This document shows, one piece after another, positions 10,787-19,374 of a DNA stretch of 64,000 bases. Below the pieces are notes generated by a model. It made no database searches, had not been told where the DNA came from, and worked only from the letters and a program-made list of their open reading frames with translations. A program made the position numbers and the translations under genes. The DNA is from Geomonas azotofigens (GTDB lineage: Bacteria > Desulfobacterota > Desulfuromonadia > Geobacterales > Geobacteraceae), in contig NZ_JAHLME010000001.1 of NCBI RefSeq assembly GCF_018919395.1, positions 744,001-808,000 of the forward strand, written 5' to 3'. The first letter of the stretch is position 1; every line of letters starts with the position of its first letter.

Positions 10787-12664
10787 TTACAGCGCGAGCC
10801 AGGCGAGGTAGGCCAGTATCAAGGCTCCCCCGGCGGCGAAACTGATGAGATAGACAGCGACCTTCCCGGTGCTCCAGCGTCCGAGCAGCCGGCCCACGCC
10901 GCCGAAGCCCGAACCGAGACCGTCGACAGAGGCATCGATCACCCCTTCATCGACGCCCTTCCACAGGAAGCCGGCAAGTGTGTGATACGGGCGGATCAGC
11001 ACGAGGTCGTACAGCTTGTCGAAGTACCAGCCCCCGGCCAGGAAGGAGATCAGTGAGGACGGTTGTGCCTGCGCCTCCCGGATCCGCTCGGCACGGGCCT
11101 TCCCATAGCGAAGGTACGCCGCGAGCAGACCGACCAGCGCCACGATACCGGCCACGACCTGCAGTGCGATCTCCTGCTCGTGCAACGCGGTCGGGAGGTC
11201 GCCGGCGGGGAGCGACGCGAAGAAGCCGCTCAGAAACCCGCCCCCGAGGTAGGCGGGGAGGTCGAGCAGACCGCCCAACAGACCGAGGATGGCGAGCGGG
11301 ATCAGCACGATCTGCATGACGGTAAGCCCTGAGCTTTGGTGCACGTGGCCGTTGTCCCCTGCGAAGACCAGGAACACCAGCCTGAAACTGTAGTAAGCGG
11401 TGATCAACGCCGTAATGAGCCCGAGCAGGTACAGTGCCTGGTACAGAACCCCACCCTTGAGCCAGACCGCGAGCAGGATGCTGTCCTTGCTGAAGAAGCC
11501 GCCGGTGAGCGGGATGCCGGCCAGGCAGGCCGCGCCGATCAGGAAGCTCCAGAATGTCAGCGGCAGCGAACGCCTGAGCCCACCCATCTTGTAGATGTCC
11601 TGCTCGTGGTGCATGGCGGCAATGACGCAGCCGGCGCCAAGGAAGAGCAGCGCCTTGAAGAAGGCGTGCACCAGCAGGTGGAAGGTCGCGGCGGTCACCG
11701 CACCGGCTCCGACGCCGAGCATCATGTAGCCGATCTGGCTGATGGTCGAGTAGGCCAGCACCCGTTTCAGGTCGCGCTGCGCTAAGGCGCAGGTGGCGCC
11801 GTAGAAGGCGGTCACCGCACCGGTGACGGCGATGGCGGCGAGGGCGACTTTCGAGGCGCCTATCAGCGGCAACAGGCGCGCCAGCAGGTACACACCGGCG
11901 GTGACCATGGTGGCGGCGTGAATCATTGCGGAGACCGGGGTCGGGCCGGCCATGGCGTCGGGGAGCCAGACCATGAGCGGCACCTGCGCCGACTTGCCCA
12001 TGGCGGCGATCAGGAACAGGATGCCCAGCATGGTGATGACCGAGACCGGCATCAGGAAGCCCATACCGTTCACCTTGGTGATGGAAAGGGTGCCGAAAAG
12101 CTGGAACAGCCAAGCCAGCGCGATCATGAGCGCAACATCGCCGATCCTGGTGGTGATGAAGGCCTTTCTGCCCGCGTCGGCGTTGGCGGGATCCGAGTAC
12201 CAGAAGCCGATCAGCAGGTAAGAGCAGAAGCCCACCCCTTCCCAGCCGAGGTACAGAAGCGGCAGGGTCTCCCCGAGGACCAGGGTCAGCATGGCGAACA
12301 CGAACAGGTTCAACAGGGCGAAGTAGCGCGCGTAATCCTCGTCCTCGCGCATGTAGTACACGGAATAGACGTGGATCAGCCCGCAGACGAAGCCGATCAT
12401 GACCACCATGGAGAGCGAGAGGGGGTCGAGGTAGAGCGAGATCGGAACGGAAAGGTCGAAGCTTGCGAACCAGTCGGCAAGGGTAATCACCTGCGGTGTG
12501 GTGTAGGCGGCGGCAGCGAGCACGGCGCAGACGAAGCTACCCCAGACCGTGGCGCAGGCGAGCACCTCCACCAGCGCGCGCGGCAGCTTTCGCCCTGCGA
12601 CGGCGCAGGTGAGGCCGCCCAGGAGCGGAAACAGGAGCATCAATGTCAGGTAGGTAGGCAGCAT
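10787..12664 (-). CDS. nuoL: NADH-quinone oxidoreductase subunit L
   Basis: The 625-residue distal proton-pumping subunit contains the antiporter core (GWEGVGFCSYLLIGFW, KSAQVPLMVWLPDAM, VLAYSTISQIGYMML). Its extended C-terminus is expected to form the long lateral helix that runs along subunits N and M. It starts at ATG 12664, after a 139-bp gap that holds a GC-rich repeat. Confidence 0.95.
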   Translation of the reverse strand: MLPTYLTLMLLFPLLGGLTCAVAGRKLPRALVEVLACATVWGSFVCAVLAAAAYTTPQVITLADWFASFDLSVPISLYLDPLSLSMVVMIGFVCGLIHVYSVYYMREDEDYARYFALLNLFVFAMLTLVLGETLPLLYLGWEGVGFCSYLLIGFWYSDPANADAGRKAFITTRIGDVALMIALAWLFQLFGTLSITKVNGMGFLMPVSVITMLGILFLIAAMGKSAQVPLMVWLPDAMAGPTPVSAMIHAATMVTAGVYLLARLLPLIGASKVALAAIAVTGAVTAFYGATCALAQRDLKRVLAYSTISQIGYMMLGVGAGAVTAATFHLLVHAFFKALLFLGAGCVIAAMHHEQDIYKMGGLRRSLPLTFWSFLIGAACLAGIPLTGGFFSKDSILLAVWLKGGVLYQALYLLGLITALITAYYSFRLVFLVFAGDNGHVHQSSGLTVMQIVLIPLAILGLLGGLLDLPAYLGGGFLSGFFASLPAGDLPTALHEQEIALQVVAGIVALVGLLAAYLRYGKARAERIREAQAQPSSLISFLAGGWYFDKLYDLVLIRPYHTLAGFLWKGVDEGVIDASVDGLGSGFGGVGRLLGRWSTGKVAVYLISFAAGGALILAYLAWLAL

Positions 12665-12698
12665 CGTGATCCTTACAATTCTTGTTGCCGTCCATACC

Positions 12699-12803
12699 GT
12701 CTCCCCAAGGGAGAGGGTGCCCGGAGGGCGGGGGAGGGGGGTGCCCTAGCAACAGTTTCCTAATTACCAGCGCCCTCACCCCGGCCGAGGGAGGGAATGG
12801 GAG
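12699..12803. repeat. GC-rich repeat in the nuoK-nuoL gap
   Basis: The gap contains CTCCCC...GGGAGAGGG arms, a GGGCGGGGGAGGGG run and CCCTCACCCC...GAGGGAGGG arms. It is related in style but not identical to the three near-identical copies elsewhere in the operon. I see no gene here. Confidence 0.5.
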
Positions 12804-13112
12804 TTAGCCTTTCATTGAATCGAAGTTGTCCGTGTTGACCGTCTGCTTGCGCCGGTGCAGGTAGACGACCATGGCGAGCGCCAGCGAGACCTCCGCCGAC
12901 GTCAAAGCCATCAGCATCAGCGCGAACAGCTGACCGTCGGCGATGCCCCAGTGGGCGGAGCCGCCCACGAAGGTGAGCATCACCGCGTTCAGCATGATCT
13001 CGATACCGATCAGCATCATGATCACGTTGGCGCGCCAGGCGACCACGCAGCCAAGGCCCATGGCGAACATAAGCGAGGCCACGATCAGCACGTGGGAAAG
13101 CGGTACGCTCAT
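12804..13112 (-). CDS. nuoK: NADH-quinone oxidoreductase subunit K
   Basis: This 102-residue protein has three hydrophobic helices; the middle one is MLIGIEIMLNAVML, with the conserved membrane glutamate, and a second glutamate lies in the third helix (SAEVSLALAM). It is part of the chain of charged residues linking quinone reduction to pumping. Its ATG overlaps the nuoJ stop codon (ATGA), which suggests coupled translation. Confidence 0.96.
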   Translation of the reverse strand: MSVPLSHVLIVASLMFAMGLGCVVAWRANVIMMLIGIEIMLNAVMLTFVGGSAHWGIADGQLFALMLMALTSAEVSLALAMVVYLHRRKQTVNTDNFDSMKG

Positions 13113-13594
13113 CTGCGCCTCCCGAGGTAGAGCGCGCCCACCAGCGCGAAGAGGAGCTGCATGGAAACGACCTCCACGGCAACCCCGTACTGCTTGAACA
13201 GGGCGAACGCGAACTGGCGCACCGGGATCTCGGTGAACCCCGGCGGCACCGCCTGCAGGCGGGAGCAGAGCAGGACCACCAGCGCACCGACCACCGCGCC
13301 CGCGAGGAGCAGGGCCGGGAGCCAGTTCTTGAAGTGCGGCTTGGCGAGCTTCTCTGGCGACTCCAGTTCCAGCATCATGATGACGAACAGGAAGAGCACC
13401 ATGATGGCGCCGGCGTAGATGATCACCTCGAAGGCCGCGATGAGCGGCGCCCCCAGGAGGTAGAACATCAGGGCCAGGGCGAAGAACGAGGTCACCAGGT
13501 AGACGATGGAGCGCACCGCCTGCCGGGCCGTAATGGCGAGCAGTATCCCGATCAGGAGTACCGCCGCCAGTATGTAGAAAAGGGTCGCTTCCAT
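13109..13594 (-). CDS. nuoJ: NADH-quinone oxidoreductase subunit J
   Basis: This 161-residue membrane subunit has five hydrophobic helices and the conserved FEVIIYAGAIMVLFLFVIMM segment (a pi-bulge helix region in known structures). It overlaps nuoK by 4 bases and is separated from nuoI by a 117-bp gap filled by a palindromic repeat. Confidence 0.95.
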   Translation of the reverse strand: MEATLFYILAAVLLIGILLAITARQAVRSIVYLVTSFFALALMFYLLGAPLIAAFEVIIYAGAIMVLFLFVIMMLELESPEKLAKPHFKNWLPALLLAGAVVGALVVLLCSRLQAVPPGFTEIPVRQFAFALFKQYGVAVEVVSMQLLFALVGALYLGRRR

Positions 13595-13610
13595 TTCGCT
13601 CCGATTTAGC

Positions 13611-13706
13611 GTCCCCGCCCCCGGAGGGGGAGGGTTAGGGAGGGGGAAGTCATTGCGCCGGCAGTTGCCCCCCTCCCAACCTCCCCCCTCCGGGGGGAGG
13701 AGTTAG
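13611..13706. repeat. GC-rich palindromic repeat in the nuoI-nuoJ gap (copy A)
   Basis: The unit starts CCCCGCCCCCGGAGGGGG, has a central part with GCCGGCAGTTGCCCCCC, and ends CCTCCGGGGGGAGGAG. Near-identical units occur at 15939-16030 and 19286-19371. Each unit folds into two strong hairpins. Confidence 0.8.
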
Positions 13707-13711
13707 CCCGA

Positions 13712-14242
13712 CTACGGCAACAGGCTCCTCGGGTCCGCCGGGGCCTGCTCACCTGCGCCGCTACCGCGCGGCTGCACCACACCAATGCCGGCATGGCGGT
13801 AGAAATTGTAATCGGGATCCTTCCCCGTGCCGTCGATCAGCAGGTCCTCCTTCTCGTAGACCATGTCGATCACCTGGCGTCTGCAATGGAACATCTCGGG
13901 CGACATCTGGATGGCCAGCGTCGGGCAGGCCTCGGCGCACATGCCGCACAGGATGCAGCGCGAGAAGTTGATGCGGAACCACGCCGCGTAGCGCCGGCCG
14001 TTCTCCCCTTCCGCCGCGGCCATCGAGATGCAGTCGACGGGGCAGGCCCCGGAGCACAGATAGCACGCGACGCAGCGCTCGGCGCCGTCGGGATCGCGGG
14101 TCAGCACGATGCTGCCCCGGAACCGCTCCGGCATGGCCCGGCGCTCCTCGGGGAATTGCACCGTGACCGGCTTCCGGAAGATGTGCCGGAAGGTGATGGA
14201 AAGGCCGGTCAGGATCTCTTTTATGTCGTTCAGTATGGGCAT
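13712..14242 (-). CDS. nuoI: NADH-quinone oxidoreductase subunit I
   Basis: This 176-residue subunit carries two [4Fe-4S] clusters (N6a and N6b), shown by two ferredoxin motifs: [12 protein letters not shown] at about residues 60-71 and [12 protein letters not shown] at about 98-109. An N-terminal amphipathic helix would dock it on the membrane arm. It lies downstream of the ankyrin gene with a 137-bp gap in which I see no other feature. Confidence 0.96.
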   Translation of the reverse strand: MPILNDIKEILTGLSITFRHIFRKPVTVQFPEERRAMPERFRGSIVLTRDPDGAERCVACYLCSGACPVDCISMAAAEGENGRRYAAWFRINFSRCILCGMCAEACPTLAIQMSPEMFHCRRQVIDMVYEKEDLLIDGTGKDPDYNFYRHAGIGVVQPRGSGAGEQAPADPRSLLP

Positions 14243-14379
14243 CTGTTCCTGCTCGAAGTGTCGTTGGTGCCGTGGTAGATGCCGGCAAATTCAGTTAGGA
14301 CCGCCCGCTGCGTCAACCGATGTAACGGTACGGGCCGGGGCCCGGCAGGCAGCGCTGGGCTGCCTGCCGGAAGGAGGTG

Positions 14380-14829
14380 TTAGTTGGGCCGTAGTGACTT
14401 CATCAAGACGTCGAGGGTTTGTCTGTGCTGGTTGTTCTCTGCGTAGGCAAGGGCGGTGGTTCCGGAGTACGACATTGCCAGCGGGTCGGCCCCGCTGTCG
14501 ACCAGCATCTGCGTGGTCTGGGTGCAGCCATAGTTGGCTGCCAGCATGAGAGGCGTGTGGCCGTCACGGTCGCGGGCATCGACCTCGGCCCCTTTTTGCA
14601 GCAGCAGGCGTACCACGTCTGCGTTGCCGTGTGCCGCTGCGAAGTGCAGCGCGGTTTTACCCTTGTCGCTTCTGGCCGCGATGTTGGCGCCCCGCTCCAT
14701 CAGGTCGACCACCTCGGCCAGGTTGCCGGCCTTCGCTGCGTCCATGAGAGCGGTGTGGCCGTTTTTGTCCACCGCATCCACCTGTGCCCTGAACCCTGCC
14801 CCCAACTCGACTTCCACGGTTGTTGTCAT
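14380..14829 (-). CDS. Ankyrin-repeat protein within the nuo operon
   Basis: This 149-residue soluble protein has about four ankyrin repeats from residue 20 (NGHTALMDAAKAGNLAEVV, KGKTALHFAAAHGNADVV, DGHTPLMLAANYG, SGTTALAYAENN). There is no signal peptide or membrane segment. I chose the ATG at 14829 because AGGAGG lies 7 bases upstream; an extension to 14868 lacks a site. It is encoded on the same strand between nuoH and nuoI, 45 bp after nuoH, so it should be co-transcribed with complex I. Ankyrin repeats bind proteins; a complex I assembly or regulatory role is only an inference from location. Confidence 0.88.
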   Translation of the reverse strand: MTTTVEVELGAGFRAQVDAVDKNGHTALMDAAKAGNLAEVVDLMERGANIAARSDKGKTALHFAAAHGNADVVRLLLQKGAEVDARDRDGHTPLMLAANYGCTQTTQMLVDSGADPLAMSYSGTTALAYAENNQHRQTLDVLMKSLRPN

Positions 14830-14874
14830 CGCAGTTCCTCCTTTGTGAGAATACATTGCCCAGTACAACGCCTC

Positions 14875-15864
14875 TTATCGTAAAGCCAGCCACCACCCGG
14901 TGACTAGAATATTGAGAAGAGCTAGCGGTGTCAGGAACTTCCAGCCCAGGTGCATGAGCTGGTCGTAGCGAAGGCGTGGGAGGGTTCCCCTGACCCAGAT
15001 GAACAGGAACGAGAATAATCCGACCTTGATGAAGAACCACACGATCGGCGGCAGCAGCGGCCCGCGCCATCCCCCCAGGAAAAAGAGCGAGGCGAGCGAG
15101 CTCAGCGAGATGATGTTGATGTACTCCCCGACGAAGAAGAGCCCGAAGCGCATCCCGGAGTATTCCGTGTGGAAGCCGGCCACCAGTTCCCCCTCCGCCT
15201 CGGGAAGGTCGAACGGGATCCTGCGGCACTCGGCCAGGATGCTGACCAGGAAGATGACGAAGGCGACCGGCTGGTACACGATGAAGGGCATGTCCGCCTG
15301 CGCGTTGACGATGTCGGCGAGGCTCAGCGACTTGGAGAGCATCACCACGGGGACCAGCGACAGTCCCATGGAGAGTTCGTAGGAGATCAACTGGGAAAGG
15401 CCGCGGATGCTCCCCAAAAGGGCGTACTTCGAGTTGGACGCCCACCCGCCCAGAGCCACGCCGTAGACCGCGACGGAGGAGAGTGCCATGAAGAAGAGCA
15501 CCCCCACGTTCAGGTCGGCGATCTGCAGGCTCACCTGGCGCCCGAAGAGTTGCAGCGGCGCCCCCACCGGGATGATGGCGAAGGTCAGTATGGCCGGAAT
15601 GGCGGCCATGGCCGGCGCCATGGAGAAGAGCAGGCGGTCGGCGGCCTTCGGGATCATGTCCTCCTTGGTGATCATCTTGATCACGTCGGCCAGGGGCTGC
15701 AACAGCCCGAAGGGACCGACCCGGTTGGGGCCGATCCGGTCCTGGAGAAAGCCCAGGATACGCCGCTCCGCCAGCACCAGGTAGGCGGCGCCGGTGAGGA
15801 TGATGGCGTAGAGCAGCACGATCTTGCCGAGCATCAGCGCTATGTCGGTGGCAGTCCAGGTCAT
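14875..15864 (-). CDS. nuoH: NADH-quinone oxidoreductase subunit H
   Basis: This 329-residue membrane subunit forms part of the quinone channel. It has eight or nine hydrophobic helices. The conserved loop ERRILGFLQDRIGPNRVGPFG lies near residues 33-53, the acidic loop ECRRIPFDLPEAEGELV near 211-227, and HTEYSGMRFG follows. All hallmarks are intact. Confidence 0.96.
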   Translation of the reverse strand: MTWTATDIALMLGKIVLLYAIILTGAAYLVLAERRILGFLQDRIGPNRVGPFGLLQPLADVIKMITKEDMIPKAADRLLFSMAPAMAAIPAILTFAIIPVGAPLQLFGRQVSLQIADLNVGVLFFMALSSVAVYGVALGGWASNSKYALLGSIRGLSQLISYELSMGLSLVPVVMLSKSLSLADIVNAQADMPFIVYQPVAFVIFLVSILAECRRIPFDLPEAEGELVAGFHTEYSGMRFGLFFVGEYINIISLSSLASLFFLGGWRGPLLPPIVWFFIKVGLFSFLFIWVRGTLPRLRYDQLMHLGWKFLTPLALLNILVTGWWLALR

Positions 15865-15892
15865 AAGCGTTCCTCCCGCCGTGGCGGGAACA

Positions 15893-15910
15893 GGCGAATG
15901 TTCTTCGCCC
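15893..15910. repeat. Degenerate GGCGAAT palindrome
   Basis: GGCGAATGTTCTTCGCC resembles a decayed end of the TGTAGGGGCGAATAAT repeat family. It lies upstream of nuoH, next to a CCCGCC-GTGGCGGG arm pair. Confidence 0.35.
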
Positions 15911-15938
15911 GGTTCTAGTACTGTTTCCTCTGTGTCAC

Positions 15939-16030
15939 GTCCCCGCCCCCGGAGGGGGAGGGACAGGGAGGGGGAATTCCTTTGCCGGCAGTTGCCCCCC
16001 TCCCAACCTCCCCCCTCCGGGGGGAGGAGC
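15939..16030. repeat. GC-rich palindromic repeat in the nuoG-nuoH gap (copy B)
   Basis: This is a near-identical copy of the unit at 13611-13706: the same GCCGGCAGTTGCCCCCC centre and the same CCTCCGGGGGGAGGAG end. It is directly adjacent to the GGGGCGAATAAT element at 16042. Confidence 0.8.
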
Positions 16031-16041
16031 TGTGCTCACGC

Positions 16042-16066
16042 TGTAGGGGCGAATAATCATTCGCCC
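16042..16066. repeat. Single palindromic MITE end overlapping the nuoG stop codon
   Basis: A 25-base palindromic unit identical to the left end of the element at 1211. Only one end is present here. Bases 16057-16066 are also nuoG coding sequence: the last residues G-L-G-E and the TGA stop are read from this repeat. Confidence 0.85.
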
Positions 16067-17994
16067 AGACCGATCTCGAAAATACGTACCCCTTCTCCCT
16101 CCGGGTCGAGGCTCTTCAGCGAACTCCATTTGCCGGACAACGGCTCGATCGGTTCGCCCCCAAGCCGCTCGATCAGCTGCGCCATCACGCGCCAGGCGTC
16201 CCGTTCGGCTCCGCCCGGGACCTCCTTGCGGTGCACCCGCGGCGGGTGCAGGCTGACGGCCTCGGTGGCACTGCCGTAGTACTTCGGGTCGAGCCCCTTC
16301 AAGGGGAGACCGGCGATTCTCGTGCGCTGAAACCGTTGCGCCCTTCCCTCGAAGTTGATCGCGGTACCGTCGGATTCCACCCAGGTGGTGGTGGGGAGGA
16401 AGATGGGGCTTGTGTCCGTCACCGCCTCCCGGCGCCAATCCGCGTTTGCGAGCACCTCCACGTCGGCGAGCAACACTTCCGGCACATCGGCCTCGAAGCA
16501 CACCACCCCCCGCACCTGCCGGGCCGCCACCAGTTCCTTCAACGGGGCGGCGCCATGTTCCTGCGCGAGGAGCGCGGCCGCGAACCCGTTCGGACCCGGC
16601 TGCAGCATGACCAGCTTTGCGCCGCTGGAGGCCATTTCCGCCAACAGATCGGGATCCTTGCTGCCGGCACCGCAGATGATCACCCCTTTGCCGCCCCCCT
16701 CGAAGGGAACCTGGTTCAGGGTCTCCACCGATGTGTACTTGAAGGGGAGCACGTCCCGCGCCGGCAAAGCCTCCGCCGCTACCAGGAAGATCTGTGCACC
16801 GGCCAGGAATGCCTTGCGCACCGCCAGGGCCAGCATCGGGCCCTCCTCCATCAGGTCGAGGGCATGCAAAGAGACCCACTGCGCCTGCTCGATGTCCTTC
16901 ACGTAGGCCGTGTTTTCCTCGTTGAGAAGCTTGGCCGCCGCCATGCTCCCCTGCTGTTGGCCGGCGTCGCCGAAATAGCAGATCCTGGCCCCGCCCGCTG
17001 CATCGGCAAGCTGCGCCAGCAGGATCATCCCTTCCAGCGAGAGCCTGGTTGATCCGACGAAGGCGAGCTTGTCGGCGCCGTGTTGGCGCACGAACTCCCT
17101 GATCGATTTCGCCGCCGCGTCCACGGCGACGTCGTAGCCGCAGGTGGCGCCGTCCAGGCGGGGCTCCCGCGGCCGCTGCGGGTCGTTCAGGTAGGTCTTG
17201 TCGAAGCGGGCGCGGTCGCAGATGAACCAGCCGTTTACTTGGTCGTTGCGGCGCCCGACGATCTTGATCGTCTCGCGTTCGAAGTTTTGCGGCGAGGTGT
17301 TGCACCCGACCGAGCAATGCTGGCAGATCGACGGGGCGAACTGGTAATCCCAGTAGCGGGCACGGAAGCGCCCGGTCTTGTCGGTGAAGACGCCGGTGGG
17401 GCAGATGTCCACCAGGTTGCCCGAGAAGGGGGACTCCAGTGCTCCCTCCTGGAACCGGCCGAAGTAGACCCGTCCCGCGCTCCCCATCACGCCGAAGTCG
17501 GTGCCGCCGGCGTAGTCCTGGTAGAAACGGACGCAGCGGTAGCACTCGATGCAGCGGTTCATCTCGTGATGGATTCCCTCGCCCAGGTACTGGTTCTGGA
17601 AGGTGCGCTTCTTGCCCTGGTAGCGGCGTCGGCTGTGCCCCCCGGCGATGGTGAAGTCCTGGAGCAGGCACTCGCCCCCCTCGTCGCAGACCGGGCAGTC
17701 GTGCGGGTGGTTCAGCATGAGCCACTCGATGACCAGGGAGCGCATCTTGAGCGCCTCGGGATCGGTGGTGGAGACCACCATGCCGTCCTGGGCCGGCAGC
17801 GCGCAGGACATCTGGATTCCCTTTACCGGGCCGTCCAGGAGCTTCACCGCGCACAGCCTGCAGGCGGCGGCGATGGCCAGGGCCGGGTGGTAGCAAAAGT
17901 GCGGGATGGTGATCCCGACGCTGCGCGCCGCCTCCAGCACGCTGGTCCCCGGCGCGACCTCCACCGGTATGTCATCGATGATCAGCTTGGGCAT
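16057..17994 (-). CDS. nuoG: NADH-quinone oxidoreductase subunit G
   Basis: This 645-residue subunit carries the iron-sulfur chain of the peripheral arm. A [2Fe-2S] domain lies at residues 1-80 (cysteines in HFCYHP and AACRLCAVK). The histidine-ligated N5 cluster is in HDCPVCDEGGECLL, N4 is in CIECYRCVRF with DICPTGV, and a further four-cysteine cluster is in CQHCSVGCN. A molybdopterin-oxidoreductase-like domain without cofactor follows. It is clearly shorter than the E. coli protein (about 900 residues). Its last four residues and stop come from a palindromic repeat, so the original C-terminus may have been replaced. nuoF ends into it 6 bp upstream. Confidence 0.94.
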   Translation of the reverse strand: MPKLIIDDIPVEVAPGTSVLEAARSVGITIPHFCYHPALAIAAACRLCAVKLLDGPVKGIQMSCALPAQDGMVVSTTDPEALKMRSLVIEWLMLNHPHDCPVCDEGGECLLQDFTIAGGHSRRRYQGKKRTFQNQYLGEGIHHEMNRCIECYRCVRFYQDYAGGTDFGVMGSAGRVYFGRFQEGALESPFSGNLVDICPTGVFTDKTGRFRARYWDYQFAPSICQHCSVGCNTSPQNFERETIKIVGRRNDQVNGWFICDRARFDKTYLNDPQRPREPRLDGATCGYDVAVDAAAKSIREFVRQHGADKLAFVGSTRLSLEGMILLAQLADAAGGARICYFGDAGQQQGSMAAAKLLNEENTAYVKDIEQAQWVSLHALDLMEEGPMLALAVRKAFLAGAQIFLVAAEALPARDVLPFKYTSVETLNQVPFEGGGKGVIICGAGSKDPDLLAEMASSGAKLVMLQPGPNGFAAALLAQEHGAAPLKELVAARQVRGVVCFEADVPEVLLADVEVLANADWRREAVTDTSPIFLPTTTWVESDGTAINFEGRAQRFQRTRIAGLPLKGLDPKYYGSATEAVSLHPPRVHRKEVPGGAERDAWRVMAQLIERLGGEPIEPLSGKWSSLKSLDPEGEGVRIFEIGLGE

Positions 17995-18000
17995 AAGTTC

Positions 18001-19263
18001 CTATTTCAGCGGGCACTTCCTCTTCACGATATGCTCCCGCACCTCGTCCTCGAAATCCCGCAGCAGGCCGTCCAGGGGGGCCATGGCGCCGGGGGCGAGG
18101 GCGCAGAAGGTGTAGTTCAGGTACTTCACGTGCTCGCGCAGGATGGCGATGTCGTCTTCCTCGCCGCGACCGTTCTCGATCCGGGTCAGGATCTCCTTCA
18201 CGTACGGCAGCCCCTCGCGGCAGGGCGTGCACCAGCCGCAGGATTCCCGGGCGAAGAAGTTGATCAGGTTCAGGGTCGCCTCCACCAGGCAGTGCCCCTC
18301 GTCGAAGACGATCACCCCGCCCGAGCCGAGCCGGGAGCCCGCCTTGGCGACCGTCTCGTAGTCCATGGGGAGATTCCAGTGCTCCGGCTTCAGGAACTGG
18401 GTCGACGCCCCACCCGGGATGCAGGCCTTGAATTTCTTGCCGTCGCGCATGCCGCCGCAGGCGCCGTCGATGATGTCGCCGAGCGTGGTGCCGATGGGGA
18501 GCTCGACGCAGGCGCGGTTCTTGACCGAGCCGCTCACGCAGAAGAGCTTGCTGCCGGCCCCTTCCGGGTTGAGCGCCAGTCCCTTGAACCAGGCGGCGCC
18601 GTTGGCGACGATGGCCGGGACGTTGGCCAGGGTCTCCACGTTGTTGACCACGGTCGGCCCCTGCCAGAGCCCCTTCACCGCCGGGAAGGGGGGCTTCGAG
18701 CGCGGGTTGGGGCGCTTCCCCTCCAGGGCGTTGATCAGCGCGGTCTCCTCGCCGCAGATGTAGCGGCCGGCGGAGAGATGCAGGTCGAGTTCGATGGAGT
18801 GCTCGCTCCCCAGGATGTGCTCGCCGAGCAGGCCCGCCTGCTTGGCCTCCTCGATGCCGCGCGCCAGGTTGGCTGCCGCCTTCTCGTACCCCTTCCGGAT
18901 GAAGATGAAGGCGTGCCGGACACCGAGCGCGTAGCAGGCGAGCGTCATCCCCTCGATCAGGCTGTACGGGTTGTGCTCCAGGAGCACCCGGTCCTTGTAG
19001 GTTCCCGGCTCCATCTCGTCGCAGTTGCAGATGAGCCAGCGCGGCCCGGGGAGGTCGCGGGGGACGAAGGACCACTTCCTGCCGGTGGCGAAGCCGGCGC
19101 CGCCGCGTCCCCTAAGCCCCGAGTCGAGCACCGCCTGCTGCACGTCGTTGGGGCTCATCCCGGAGAAGGCCTTCTTCAGCCCCTCGAAGCCCCCCTCCTC
19201 GCGGTACTCGTCGAAGGTGACGACGCGGTCGGGGCGGTTATGTCGGAAAAGAGGGAGTTCCAT
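18001..19263 (-). CDS. nuoF: NADH-quinone oxidoreductase subunit F (NADH and FMN binding)
   Basis: The 420-residue flavoprotein oxidises NADH. Visible motifs are the NADH/FMN glycine-rich segment GLRGRGGAGFATGRKW (about residues 49-64), the FMN-site region ICNCDEMEPGTYKDR, the acidic GAGRYICGEETALI-type loop (here SAGRYICGEETALINALEG), and the N3 [4Fe-4S] ligands ESCGWCTPCREG with a distal cysteine in NYTFCALAPGA. It starts at ATG 19263. It pairs with NuoE and NuoG in the NADH module, so this complex uses NADH rather than another donor. Confidence 0.96.
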   Translation of the reverse strand: MELPLFRHNRPDRVVTFDEYREEGGFEGLKKAFSGMSPNDVQQAVLDSGLRGRGGAGFATGRKWSFVPRDLPGPRWLICNCDEMEPGTYKDRVLLEHNPYSLIEGMTLACYALGVRHAFIFIRKGYEKAAANLARGIEEAKQAGLLGEHILGSEHSIELDLHLSAGRYICGEETALINALEGKRPNPRSKPPFPAVKGLWQGPTVVNNVETLANVPAIVANGAAWFKGLALNPEGAGSKLFCVSGSVKNRACVELPIGTTLGDIIDGACGGMRDGKKFKACIPGGASTQFLKPEHWNLPMDYETVAKAGSRLGSGGVIVFDEGHCLVEATLNLINFFARESCGWCTPCREGLPYVKEILTRIENGRGEEDDIAILREHVKYLNYTFCALAPGAMAPLDGLLRDFEDEVREHIVKRKCPLK

Positions 19264-19285
19264 GCCATCCTATTGGTCAGTTATC

Positions 19286-19371
19286 TCCCTCCCCCGGAGG
19301 GGGAGGGTTGGGGAGGGGGAGTTCGAGGCTGCGCTACCCCCCTCCCGACCTCCCCCCTCCGGGGGGAGGAG
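19286..19371. repeat. GC-rich palindromic repeat in the nuoE-nuoF gap (copy C)
   Basis: A third near-identical copy of the unit at 13611 and 15939, with the same CCCCCGGAGGGGGAGGG start and CCTCCGGGGGGAGGAG end. The centre differs (GAGGCTGCGCTACCCCCC). Confidence 0.8.
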
Positions 19372-19374
19372 GTG

